64,000 nt of DNA, taken from contig JADJQZ010000001.1 of assembly GCA_016712465.1 (NCBI GenBank), positions 1,798,001 through 1,862,000 of the forward strand, in the 5' to 3' direction. Positions 52,798 through 61,354 of this stretch are shown here, piece by piece; within the stretch, counting starts at the first letter, position 1, and each line of letters begins with the position of its first letter. This DNA is from Candidatus Obscuribacter sp. GTDB lineage: Bacteria; Cyanobacteriota; Vampirovibrionia; Obscuribacterales; Obscuribacteraceae. The notes below the pieces were generated by a model. It ran no database searches and was not told the origin of the DNA. It saw only the letters and a list, made by a program, of their open reading frames with translations. Position numbers and translations under genes: made by a program.

Positions 52798-53748
52798 GTG
52801 GAACCCGAGACTTTAGAAGGAATTGACCACCTGACGACTGGTGGTATCTATAGCGTCTATATAAAGTCCGACGAAGAGGGGCGGGCTCGCTTTTACCTGA
52901 CCAAGATTGTCGCTCTGGAAGTCAATGTGGTTCATATTGTTGTCTACCATGATGATTTCCTGACCCGCCCCACCGTCGAAAATGTACCCCTGGCCTCCGT
53001 CTGTTTCGAGGGCGATATGGATATAGATGAGGCTCGCTCCAGACATCTGGCGGTCTCTCGCCGGCTCTTCAGTTTGATGCGTCCGGTCTATTTCGGGCAG
53101 TCCGCCATCACCGACGCGGAACTTTCCGGCTACCGGAAATGGAAGATTATGGATTCGGCTGATGTTATGGATGCGCCTCCCACCTTCAAGGGGGGTTCTC
53201 AGAAGGACACTTTGCTGCGCATCTTCCTCGTTTACGGCATACCCTTCGGTGCTCTGCAGGGAGCCTGGTTCTTCTTTCACCATGGCTTTTTCATGGCCCT
53301 GCTTGTCTTTTGCCTGAGTGCGGCAATTTTTGGCGGCGGCATGGTTTTGACCCAGCGCCTGGGCGTAATTCGACGGCTTAAGAAGAGCCCGGGCCATGAT
53401 CCACTGGCCCTGACGGAAGCGATGTCGGCTTTTCAGATGGCTGAGACTCGTTTGCCGGTGCCGATTTCCAAAGCTTTCAAGCAATGCCGGCAGGCCATTT
53501 CCTCTATCAAGAATGTGCGCATTACCCTTGAAGATGCGCTGGCCGGCACCATTGAGGCGGAAGTTAAAACCGGACTTTCGGCGGAGGGAGAATCTATTTC
53601 GATAGCGCTCTATCAGATAGACAGTGGTAACTGCGGCGTAGTTGTCACCAGTGTGCCCCGCAAAGGCGGCGAACTCGATCTCGGTAAGAATCACGAAAAC
53701 GTGCGCTCAATTCTCGATATGCTGGAAAAGAGCTCGATGGCTCTATAG
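52798..53748 (+). CDS. Hypothetical membrane protein with two central helices
   Basis: Residues 1-125 are soluble, starting with a beta-rich part (GGIYSVYIKSDEEGRARFYL) that regulates nothing I recognise. Two adjacent membrane helices lie near 143-185 (IFLVYGIPFGALQGAWFFF and FFMALLVFCLSAAIFGGGMV). A second soluble domain of about 120 residues follows (ITLEDALAGTIEAEVKTGLS). GTG start. The antisense strand is also open over 293 codons but has no codon-level support. Lies 93 bases upstream of the permease operon and may or may not belong to it. Confidence 0.7.
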   Translation: MEPETLEGIDHLTTGGIYSVYIKSDEEGRARFYLTKIVALEVNVVHIVVYHDDFLTRPTVENVPLASVCFEGDMDIDEARSRHLAVSRRLFSLMRPVYFGQSAITDAELSGYRKWKIMDSADVMDAPPTFKGGSQKDTLLRIFLVYGIPFGALQGAWFFFHHGFFMALLVFCLSAAIFGGGMVLTQRLGVIRRLKKSPGHDPLALTEAMSAFQMAETRLPVPISKAFKQCRQAISSIKNVRITLEDALAGTIEAEVKTGLSAEGESISIALYQIDSGNCGVVVTSVPRKGGELDLGKNHENVRSILDMLEKSSMAL

Positions 53749-53788
53749 TTTTTTCCTTCCCTGGTATTTGGCATAGTACTTAGCAAGC

Positions 53789-53826
53789 TTGACTTGGTAA
53801 ACTGTAGTCTCCGTTCCTTATTATAT
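53789..53826 (+). promoter_or_regulatory. Possible promoter for the permease-hydantoinase operon
   Basis: TTGGTA (53794-53799) and TATTAT (53819-53824) are 19 bases apart; TTGACT at 53789 is a better -35 but spaced 24 bases. The TTG start codon is at 53842. Tentative. Confidence 0.3.
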
Positions 53827-53841
53827 TTTGAGTATATCTAG

Positions 53842-55239
53842 TTGCTCACCGGGATTCTTTGTCTGGCAGTATTTTTCGTTATGGCCGTGGCCATGTACGG
53901 ACGTAAGTTGTCAGCCCTTCTGGCCTTGCCGCTCATGGCCATTGCCATAGCACTGATAGGCGGCATCGACGGCGCCGTCATTGTCAAAGACGTGCTCAGT
54001 GCCGGCTCGGTCAAGTTGCACAATGCCTATACCGCCACTATGTTTGGTGCCATGCTGGCCGAACTGATCAACAAGCACGGCATGGCCCGTTCGCTGGTGC
54101 GTTTTGTGGCTGAATTCGCCGGTGACAGCCCTTACCTGTTGGGACTGCTTTTAACGGGCGTTACGGCCCTGCTGTTTTCTACCCTGGGCGGGCTCGGCGC
54201 CGTCATCATGGTCGGTACCATAGTTCTGCCGGTTATGCTTTCCCTTGGCATACCGGCTCTGGCTGCCGCCGGGCTTTTCTTGTTCGGCATCTCGCTGGGT
54301 GGAATGTTCAACCTGACTAACTGGCAGCTCTACACGGATGTTCTCAAAATTGAGCAGGCAACGATCATTTCCTTTGTGGTGCCATTTTCGCTTATCCTGG
54401 GCCTGGTAATTTTGCTCTTTCTGCTCTTTGAACTGAAGGAGAAACGCAATGCCGGTTACTTCAGCCTCGGACTTCTAGTTCTGGGCGCGCTCTACTATCC
54501 CTTGAGCCGTTTCAATCCCCGAGACGCTTCCGCTTTTGCCGCCTTTAGCGATTTTTCCTACCCATTCGCCTTTTTCTCCTTACTGGCGCTTTCTGCCTAT
54601 GCTCTCTTTCGGCACTTTAGCAGGCAGGAGAACGTGCCGGGTTTCAGTCTGCTCACCCCGATTGTGCCGCTTGTTTTTGTGCTTGTCTTTCGCTGGGAAA
54701 TAATTCCTGCTTTTATCATGGGCATCGCCTATGGTGCGCTCACTACCTGGAAACGCGACTCTATAAATATTCTCACTCGCTCCATCATAGACGGTGTTAC
54801 CAATGTCATACCGGCGGTGCTCTTGATGATGGGCATCGGCATGCTGATTGCCGCCGTCATGGATAAAGGAGTTTCGGCGGCCATCGCTCCTCTGATCAAG
54901 GCGGTTGTGCCTGGCTCACCCCTCACTTATGTTTTGACCTTTACCTTAATGGCGCCTCTCGCTCTATACCGCGGACCCTTAAGTCTCTGGGGCATGGGCA
55001 GTGGTCTTGTCACCTTGATTATCAACTTGACCACATTGACGGCCCAGGCCGTCATGGGCATGCTCATGTCCGTTGGTCAAGTACAGGGTATTTGCGATCC
55101 TACCAATACCCAGAACATCTGGATTGCTACATACCTGGGGGTCGACACCCAGGTGATCCTGCGTAAAACCCTGCCCTATGCCTTGCTGGCGGCCTTCCTC
55201 GGTCTCAGTCTGGCTGTCCTGAAGGGGTATGTGCAGTGA
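53842..55239 (+). CDS. Polytopic permease of the ion-transporter (GntP/CitMHS-like) type
   Basis: A 465-residue protein with eleven or twelve hydrophobic helices and the inverted-repeat feel of IT-superfamily carboxylate transporters: glycine-rich hairpins LFSTLGGLGAVIMVGTIVLP and LFLFGISLGGMFNLTNWQ, later APLALYRGPLSLWGMGSG and VQGICDPTNTQN. It probably imports an anionic organic substrate by proton or sodium symport. Stop TGA overlaps the hydantoinase GTG (GTGA), so it supplies that enzyme. TTG start without clear ribosome-binding site. Substrate unknown. Confidence 0.75.
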   Translation: MLTGILCLAVFFVMAVAMYGRKLSALLALPLMAIAIALIGGIDGAVIVKDVLSAGSVKLHNAYTATMFGAMLAELINKHGMARSLVRFVAEFAGDSPYLLGLLLTGVTALLFSTLGGLGAVIMVGTIVLPVMLSLGIPALAAAGLFLFGISLGGMFNLTNWQLYTDVLKIEQATIISFVVPFSLILGLVILLFLLFELKEKRNAGYFSLGLLVLGALYYPLSRFNPRDASAFAAFSDFSYPFAFFSLLALSAYALFRHFSRQENVPGFSLLTPIVPLVFVLVFRWEIIPAFIMGIAYGALTTWKRDSINILTRSIIDGVTNVIPAVLLMMGIGMLIAAVMDKGVSAAIAPLIKAVVPGSPLTYVLTFTLMAPLALYRGPLSLWGMGSGLVTLIINLTTLTAQAVMGMLMSVGQVQGICDPTNTQNIWIATYLGVDTQVILRKTLPYALLAAFLGLSLAVLKGYVQ

Positions 55240-57521
55240 GTAACACCTATCGAATCGGCATTGATGTGGGCGGCACTTTCACTCATGCCGTGGCTATCGA
55301 CGGACTCTCTTCCAAACTGGTCGGGAAGGCGAAAGTGCCTACCAGCCACTCGGCACCGGAAGGGGTGGCGCGGGGTATCGTCGAGTCATTACACTTGCTT
55401 CTGGCAGATACGGGCATCGCCCCTGATACCGTTTCCTTTATCGCCCACAGTACGACCCAGGCTACCAATGCGCTCCTGGAGGGCGACGTGGTCAAGGTCG
55501 GTGTGCTTGGTATGTCGTCGCCGGCCCTTGCTCCCCTGGCCGCCGCTGCCACCAGACTTGGACGCATACCCCTGGCCGGGCACGGCGCCAAGGGCGTTTA
55601 TATGGATACCGCCCATCGCTTTCTGGCTGTGGAAGCAAAACCCGCCGGTGCGCAGTCCGACACCTTTGATGCCTCTCAGCTAGCTGAAATTGAGAAGTTG
55701 CTTCTGGAGTTGAAGGCGGAGGGTTGCGGGGCCATTGCTGTTTCGGATGCTTACAGCGTCGATGACGGTAAGCGGGAAGAAGCGGTGCTGGCCGTTTGTC
55801 GGCGTCTGGGTTTGCTTGCCACCTCCGGTTCCGAGGTGAGCAAGCTCTATGGCTTGAAGGTGCGAACCCGCACGGCGGCCATCAATGCCGGTATCTTACC
55901 CAAGATGATCGAATCAGCTGATATGACGGAAGAAAGCGTGCGTGCTTCCGGAATTCAAGCTCCCATTATGATCATGCGCTCCGATGGCGGTGTCATGGAC
56001 ATCGCCGCCATGCGCAAGCGTCCGATTTTGTCGATTCTGTCCGGACCTGCGGCCGGTGTGGCTGCCGCCATGATGTTTCTGAGAATTTCCGATGGTGTTT
56101 TCCTGGAAGTGGGCGGTACCTCCACGGATATTTCCGCCATCGCCAGCGGCAGAGCCCTGGTACGCTCCGCGGAAATAGGCGGTCATAAAGTTTATATGCG
56201 CACTCTGGATGTGCGCACAATAGGCGTGGCCGGTGGTTCTCTCGTGCGTCTTGCCGGCGGCAATATTATCGATGTCGGTCCGCGCAGCGCCCACATTGCC
56301 GGGCTCAAGTATGCCGCTTTTCCCACCGATGCCGTCAAGAAAAGTCTGAACGGGGAGTCGTCTTCTGCGGCATCCTGCTTTACCGTCAAATGTATTCGCC
56401 CCCTGCCCAAGGACAGCGAAGACTATCTGGCCCTCAGTCTTGATAGCGCTAGCGGGGGCAATGGCTCCAGCCAGCAGTTGCATACGCTTACCCCCACCTG
56501 TGCTTCCAATTTACTTGGGCTTGTGCCGGAAGAGGACTGCGCCAGGGGTGATCTGGAGTCTATCAAGGCGGGTTTTGCCGCTCTTGCCTCTTATCTCAAA
56601 AAGGACGGTGTAGCTCCTGCCGTTCAAGCTGAACTGGCCCGGCGTATTTTGACCCTGGCGGCCGCCAAGTGCGAGCCGACGGTCAGGGCCCTTATCCAGG
56701 AGAACAAGCTTGATCCGGAACTGACTTTACTGGTGGGCGGCGGCGGCGGTGCCGCTGCCATTGTGCCCTTTCTGGCTGCGACCATGAAGCTGAGCCACAA
56801 TCTTGCCACCCATGCCGACGTCATTTCGGCCATCGGCGTGGCCATGGCTTTGATTCGGGAGTCGGTAGAAAGACAGGTCGCCGATGCCGCATCCGCTTCT
56901 GAGGCTATCCTATCTCTGCGTGCCGATGTCTTCAATTCGGTGCATGCTATGGGGGCCGATCCGGCTACCATCGAGGTGCATGTGGAAGTGGACAGCAAGA
57001 CCAATATCATTCGTGCCACCGCTTGCGGGGCGGCTAAGGCTTCAACCGACAGTGTCAGCCGCACCCTGAGCGACGATCAGTGTAAGGAGAAAGCGGCACA
57101 GTCCATGAGGCTTAAGCCCGAAGAAGTGAGGGAAGTATGCCGCTCCTCCTTCTTCACCGTCTATGGTGGCACTGTGCACAGGCAGGGCAGTATCTTTGCT
57201 CTCAAATTGCCGCTTTTGACAAGCAGTTCCTTTGCTCTTAGAGTAGTGGACAAAGAGGGCATAGTGCGGCTTTCGTCCCGGGCCGGTGCCGCTGAAAAGA
57301 GCAGCAAGGAAGGTACCGAGGACCTGATCCGGAGAATGGTGGAAGAACATTCAACCTGGGGCGATGCCGGTAAAACCATCCCGGACATACTCTTGCTTTT
57401 GGGCGCCAGAGTAATCGATCTCTCCGGGCTTTTAAACGAAGAACAAGTGCTTTCGCTGGCCCGTTCGGAACTTGCTAATCTCCCTGCCGGTTCTGAGGTT
57501 ATTGTGGTGGCCAAGTTTTGA
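55236..57521 (+). CDS. Hydantoinase/oxoprolinase (HyuA-like) family protein
   Basis: ASKHA-fold enzyme, in known members ATP-dependent opening of hydantoin, 5-oxoproline or N-heterocycle rings, or acetone-type carboxylation. Phosphate 1 is GIDVGGTFTHAVAI, where the usual GGTFTD has His for Asp. FIAHSTTQATNALLEG, LSGPAAGVAAAM, FLEVGGTSTDISAI (Glu for Asp) and GGGGGAAAIVPFLA complete the nucleotide site. At 761 residues it is longer than HyuA (about 690) and has no HyuB partner. GTG start overlaps the permease stop. DUF309 starts in its last four bases. Reaction unproven. Confidence 0.85.
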   Translation: MSNTYRIGIDVGGTFTHAVAIDGLSSKLVGKAKVPTSHSAPEGVARGIVESLHLLLADTGIAPDTVSFIAHSTTQATNALLEGDVVKVGVLGMSSPALAPLAAAATRLGRIPLAGHGAKGVYMDTAHRFLAVEAKPAGAQSDTFDASQLAEIEKLLLELKAEGCGAIAVSDAYSVDDGKREEAVLAVCRRLGLLATSGSEVSKLYGLKVRTRTAAINAGILPKMIESADMTEESVRASGIQAPIMIMRSDGGVMDIAAMRKRPILSILSGPAAGVAAAMMFLRISDGVFLEVGGTSTDISAIASGRALVRSAEIGGHKVYMRTLDVRTIGVAGGSLVRLAGGNIIDVGPRSAHIAGLKYAAFPTDAVKKSLNGESSSAASCFTVKCIRPLPKDSEDYLALSLDSASGGNGSSQQLHTLTPTCASNLLGLVPEEDCARGDLESIKAGFAALASYLKKDGVAPAVQAELARRILTLAAAKCEPTVRALIQENKLDPELTLLVGGGGGAAAIVPFLAATMKLSHNLATHADVISAIGVAMALIRESVERQVADAASASEAILSLRADVFNSVHAMGADPATIEVHVEVDSKTNIIRATACGAAKASTDSVSRTLSDDQCKEKAAQSMRLKPEEVREVCRSSFFTVYGGTVHRQGSIFALKLPLLTSSSFALRVVDKEGIVRLSSRAGAAEKSSKEGTEDLIRRMVEEHSTWGDAGKTIPDILLLLGARVIDLSGLLNEEQVLSLARSELANLPAGSEVIVVAKF

Positions 57522-57901
57522 TTTCTTGCTTGAATGAAGAGCAAGAGGTGCTATTGCTTAAAGGCCTGGAAGAATTCAATGGCGGGCATTATTTTGCTTG
57601 CCATGAAACCCTGGAGACTCTCTGGAAGGGGCTCTCCGGGGACGAGAAGACTCTTGTGCAGGGCATCATTCAGGTGAGCGTGGCTTACTATCATTTGAAC
57701 CGCGGTAATACAAAAGGTGCCCTGCGCCTCTTTGATAGAGCGCTGCCCCGCATTGAGCCATATTTGCCGACCTGGCTTGATCTTGACCTGGCGGCCTTCT
57801 TTCAAGCTATCAGGGTTGAAAGAGAGCGGTTGGCGTCACAGGGGCCCGACCTGCCTTTTATTGCTTCGCCTCCTCTTTTGCTCCGCCTGAAGGCGCCTTA
57901 G
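57518..57901 (+). CDS. DUF309 protein
   Basis: A 127-residue all-helical protein of the DUF309 family: FNGGHYFACHETLETLWKGL, GIIQVSVAYYHLNRGNTKGA. Catalytic function unknown; the conserved His-Glu pair suggests a small metal or ligand site. TTG start overlaps the hydantoinase stop (TTGA), a translational coupling that argues for a shared role. Confidence 0.88.
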   Translation: MISCLNEEQEVLLLKGLEEFNGGHYFACHETLETLWKGLSGDEKTLVQGIIQVSVAYYHLNRGNTKGALRLFDRALPRIEPYLPTWLDLDLAAFFQAIRVERERLASQGPDLPFIASPPLLLRLKAP

Positions 57902-57987
57902 ATGTAAAGTTGGAAAATAATTGAATATGCGTGGCGGTCTTAAGGCTCTGCGTTAATATAGGCGATCTCAGCTAAAGAGGAGATGAA

Positions 57988-59166
57988 ATGAGCCCTAGCA
58001 TAGCCGCAAAGGATAGCACCGCCGATCTGGTGGCAGCAGACGTTGTCGCCACTACCAGTAGTATCGCCGCGCGATTGGCTGCCACTGCCGGAGAAACCGA
58101 CGCTAAGAGAAGTTTTCCCCGTGAAAATATCAAACTTCTGGGTGAGAAGGGGCTTATGGGTATGCTCTTGCCCGAGAAATTGGGCGGGCTAAACGCTTCC
58201 GCCCTTGCTTTTGCCAGGAGCGTGCAGATAATCGGAGGCTCCTGTGCTTCCACCGGTATGGTTTTCGTTATGCACTGCTGTGCGGTCGAGACCATTTTCA
58301 GGCATCAGCCCGGGCAGGAGAAGTTGTTGAGACAAGCCGCAGCCGGTGAGCACCTGTCTACCCTGGCCTGCAGTGAGCGTGGCAGTGGTGCCAACTTCTA
58401 TGCATCGGCTTCGACGTCCAGGCAGACAGCATGCGGTATCGAACTTAACGGAGCAAAGTCTTTTGTGACCAGCGGCGCCCTGGCCGACAGCTATGTAGTT
58501 AGCTTGCGTGCTCTCGGTTCGGAAAGCAGTATCAATACTACCCTCTATGTCTTAGAGAAAGATACGCCGGGCATGGAATTTTCCGGACAGTGGGATGGAC
58601 TTGGCTTGCGTGGAAACAGTAGTATCGTCATGAATCTCAAAGACTGCCCGGTGGCGGAGCCTGGTACCAGTCAGGTGGGAGCGCAAGGGCAAGGTTTCGA
58701 GATTGAGATGTCTACGATCTTGCCTCGCTTTCTGCTTGGCACTGCCGCTGTCTACAATGGCATAGCCGAGGCTGCCATGTCGGCCTCCATCGAGCACGTG
58801 AAGTTGAGAGAACTGACTCATACCGGAGAGAAGCTCAATGCCCTGCCTGTAATGCGCAATAAGATAGCGCGCATGAAAGTCGCTGTTGCCGCCAGTGTGG
58901 CGCTCATGCATGCCGCCGCCAGAAGCTGGGATGAAAGCGGCGCTGCCGATCTGGTTAGTTTGCTTGAAGTGAAGCAGATGGCCTGTCGCACTGCCGTGGA
59001 TGTGGCTACACTGGCTCTTGAAACCTGCGGAGGCATAGCCTATTCCGGCGCCTTGCCTATAGAACGCCATTTGCGTGATGCGCAAGCCGGTGTGGTAATG
59101 GCGCCAACCAGCGATATGTTGCTTGACTTGATCGGCAGAGCGGCCCTCGACATGCCCCTTATGTAG
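57988..59166 (+). CDS. Acyl-CoA-dehydrogenase-fold flavoprotein lacking catalytic Glu
   Basis: A 392-residue ACAD-fold protein (KLGGLNASALAFARSVQI; LACSERGSGANFYA; FVTSGALADSYVVSL; LETCGGIAYSGALPIERHLR). At the place of YEGTSE of true acyl-CoA dehydrogenases it reads VMAPTSDMLLD, with A372 for the base Glu. Members ending in [GA]PT[NST]D are a distinct subgroup and may use FAD or FMN differently, for example as oxygenases or reductases. AGAGGAG ahead of the ATG is a strong ribosome-binding site. Same-strand neighbours suggest a joint pathway. Confidence 0.85.
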   Translation: MSPSIAAKDSTADLVAADVVATTSSIAARLAATAGETDAKRSFPRENIKLLGEKGLMGMLLPEKLGGLNASALAFARSVQIIGGSCASTGMVFVMHCCAVETIFRHQPGQEKLLRQAAAGEHLSTLACSERGSGANFYASASTSRQTACGIELNGAKSFVTSGALADSYVVSLRALGSESSINTTLYVLEKDTPGMEFSGQWDGLGLRGNSSIVMNLKDCPVAEPGTSQVGAQGQGFEIEMSTILPRFLLGTAAVYNGIAEAAMSASIEHVKLRELTHTGEKLNALPVMRNKIARMKVAVAASVALMHAAARSWDESGAADLVSLLEVKQMACRTAVDVATLALETCGGIAYSGALPIERHLRDAQAGVVMAPTSDMLLDLIGRAALDMPLM

Positions 59167-59213
59167 AGCAGTCATTTCAATTGAACCCCTGAATGAAACG
59201 GTCTGGAGATATT

Positions 59214-60053
59214 ATGAAAAAGACGATTGTAGTGGGTGCAGTGGCTTACGATGCTAAAGTCGTGCCGATCTGGGAAGGCATTCGTGCTTACTTCCAGGAT
59301 GCCGGCGTGCCCCTTGATTTTGTGCTCTTCTCTAATTATGAGGCCCAGGTGGAAGCGCTCTTCTCGCGCTTTATCGATGTGGCCTGGAATACCAACCTGG
59401 CCTTTGTAAAGACTGACCGGCGTTTGAATGGGCAGTCTAAGGTATTGGCGATGCGCGACACCGACCTGGAATTCACCTCTAAGATTGTCGTTAGGGAAGA
59501 GAGTGGAATCACTGCCTTGTCGCATATCAAAGGCAAGCGCATGGCCCTGGGCAGCCGCGATTCAGCGCAGGCTGCCATTGTGCCTGAGTATTGTTTGCGC
59601 CAGGAGGGGCTCATCCCGGGGACCGATTATGAGGCCGTGCGCTTCAACAGTGATGTGGGCAAGCACGGTGACACGGGGCGCAGTGAGAATGAGGTTATGA
59701 CGGCCTTGCTTGACGGCGCGGTGGACGCCGGTGCCGTCAGTGAAACCACCTGGTTGCAGCATGCCACCGCCGGTAATGCTACGGGGCTGAAGGCCGTTTA
59801 TACCTCCAAGCCCTATTCACATTGCAATTTCACGGCCTTGCCCGATATAGACGGCCCTCTTGCCGCTGACTTCGTAAAAACTCTCTTGCTCATGGACTAC
59901 AACAATCCCAGCCACCGACCGATCCTTGAAATGGAAGGTTTGAAACGCTGGGTGGAGGGCGAACGCTCCGGTTACAAAATGATTTTCGAAGCCGTGGAAG
60001 CCACCGGTTATCTGAAAGAGGAGACGGTCTTAAGTGTCGCAGGAAGAAGCTAA
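59214..60053 (+). CDS. PhnD-like ligand-binding protein without signal peptide
   Basis: A 279-residue type II periplasmic-binding-protein fold of the phosphonate/phosphite-binding PhnD group (AYDAKVVPIWEGIRAYFQ; FSRFIDVAWNTNLAFV; LGSRDSAQAAIVPEYCL; EVMTALLDGAVDAGAVSE). There is no signal peptide or lipobox and no ABC permease or ATPase gene nearby, so it is probably cytoplasmic, a soluble binding or even catalytic protein. ATG at 59214 with GGAG five bases before is chosen over an in-frame start at 59193. Overlaps the next gene by 20 bases. Confidence 0.83.
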   Translation: MKKTIVVGAVAYDAKVVPIWEGIRAYFQDAGVPLDFVLFSNYEAQVEALFSRFIDVAWNTNLAFVKTDRRLNGQSKVLAMRDTDLEFTSKIVVREESGITALSHIKGKRMALGSRDSAQAAIVPEYCLRQEGLIPGTDYEAVRFNSDVGKHGDTGRSENEVMTALLDGAVDAGAVSETTWLQHATAGNATGLKAVYTSKPYSHCNFTALPDIDGPLAADFVKTLLLMDYNNPSHRPILEMEGLKRWVEGERSGYKMIFEAVEATGYLKEETVLSVAGRS

Positions 60054-61353
60054 GGGAGCGCTTGCTTCTTCCTCTTCCTCTCAAAACTCTGAGCGGATCT
60101 GGGACTGTGGCGATCTAAATCTAACCAATGGTTTGCTGGTCATACTTGAACTTGCCCTATCCGAAGTTGGCTGTGGTGAGAAAGTGCGGCTGCGCTCTTG
60201 CGACCGAGACGGAATTGCCGATGTGCGCACCTGGTCAAGGCTTTCCGGGCACACCCTGGCTTTCAGCCAAGGCACTGACTTTGTCGAGTATGAAATTGAG
60301 AAGGGCTCCGCCCGCAAACTTCTCTTGGACGGGGAAACGCAGTGGGGCAAACGTCTTTTTCAGAACGGTTCATCGCCTCAAGGGCCGGCAGGAGAGCCGG
60401 TAAGAGCAAGCACCGGGGCTCTGGCTGGTCTTTGTACCGTACCCTTGCAGGCTTCCCCCCAGCGCGGTTTTGCCCCTCGTGGCGCCGCTCTGGAAGTGCA
60501 TAGCCCCGCCTTTTCCTTTACTTTGAATGATAAGCGGCAGGTCTGGGCGGCGGAGGTAGCCGACCTTTATGATCAGGCCGTGGCCAATCAATGGGACGGC
60601 GTTCGCGACATTGACTGGAGCAGTTTGCCGCCACTTCCTCCCCTCCTGGAGCAAGCCGTTTGCCAGATCATGACCTTTCTTGTGGAAAATGAATATTCGG
60701 CACTCTACGTGCCGGGTAAATTCATTTCCCGCATCAATCCTCAGTATATGGAAGTAGTGCTTTTCTTAACCACGCAGCTCATGGATGAAGCCCGGCACAT
60801 AGAAGTATTCACCAAGCGCGCCCTGGCTAATGGCGGTGGGCTGCAGGTATGCACCGCATCCACTGAACATTCACTCAAATGTCTATTTGAGCAGAGCGAC
60901 TTTAGTTGCGCTTCCTTCCTCTTGAGCGTACTGGGGGAAGGCACCTTTGTTGATTTGCTCAGATTTATCGAGGAGGTGGCGCCGGATCCGGTCACTGCCG
61001 ATATTGTAAGGCGGGCTCGCATTGATGAAATAAGGCATGTGCACTTCGGTATGGCACATATTCGTTATCTACTGTCCGAAGATGCGGGGGCGGTGAATAT
61101 GCTCATGCGCGCTGTTTTCGAGCGTTCCCTCGTTCTGCGCGACGTTACTTCCATCAATGAACTGGTCACCCGCTCTCTTGCTATTCTGGCCGGCGGCGGC
61201 ATCGAACCGGCGCAATTGAAAGTGGGCACCGGTAGGGTCAACGGTCTCCTCAAGCTGATGGACGAAAACAGGCGCAAACGCCTCGTCAGCATTGGCTTCA
61301 GTCCCGAGCAGGCAGCAGAAGTTTCAGCCTTGCATACTCCCAACTTTATGTAA
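60034..61353 (+). CDS. TusA-like domain fused to a ferritin-like di-iron domain
   Basis: Residues about 20-90 read like a TusA/SirA domain (IWDCGDLNLTNGLLVILELA; RSCDRDGIADVRTWSRLSGH) but lack the sulfur-carrying CPxP cysteine. A Pro/Gly/Ala-rich linker spans 100-165. Residues 170-370 form a four-helix ferritin-like bundle with E in VENEYSALYV, ExxH in LMDEARHIEVF, E in VLGEGTFVDLL and ExxH in DEIRHVHFGM: the ligands of a carboxylate-bridged di-iron site. It should activate O2 or peroxide. GTG start with GAGGAG ten bases upstream, overlapping the PhnD-like gene. Domain reading is inference from pattern. Confidence 0.8.
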   Translation: MSQEEAKGALASSSSSQNSERIWDCGDLNLTNGLLVILELALSEVGCGEKVRLRSCDRDGIADVRTWSRLSGHTLAFSQGTDFVEYEIEKGSARKLLLDGETQWGKRLFQNGSSPQGPAGEPVRASTGALAGLCTVPLQASPQRGFAPRGAALEVHSPAFSFTLNDKRQVWAAEVADLYDQAVANQWDGVRDIDWSSLPPLPPLLEQAVCQIMTFLVENEYSALYVPGKFISRINPQYMEVVLFLTTQLMDEARHIEVFTKRALANGGGLQVCTASTEHSLKCLFEQSDFSCASFLLSVLGEGTFVDLLRFIEEVAPDPVTADIVRRARIDEIRHVHFGMAHIRYLLSEDAGAVNMLMRAVFERSLVLRDVTSINELVTRSLAILAGGGIEPAQLKVGTGRVNGLLKLMDENRRKRLVSIGFSPEQAAEVSALHTPNFM

Positions 61354-61354
61354 G

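Noticed and set aside
52813..53694. 293-codon open frame antisense to the gene at 52798
   Set aside because: The sense frame has membrane helices and a better composition; the antisense product is low in hydrophobic order.
55914..56483. Gly/Ala/His-rich open frame antisense to the HyuA-like gene
   Set aside because: Low-complexity shadow of a high-GC coding strand.
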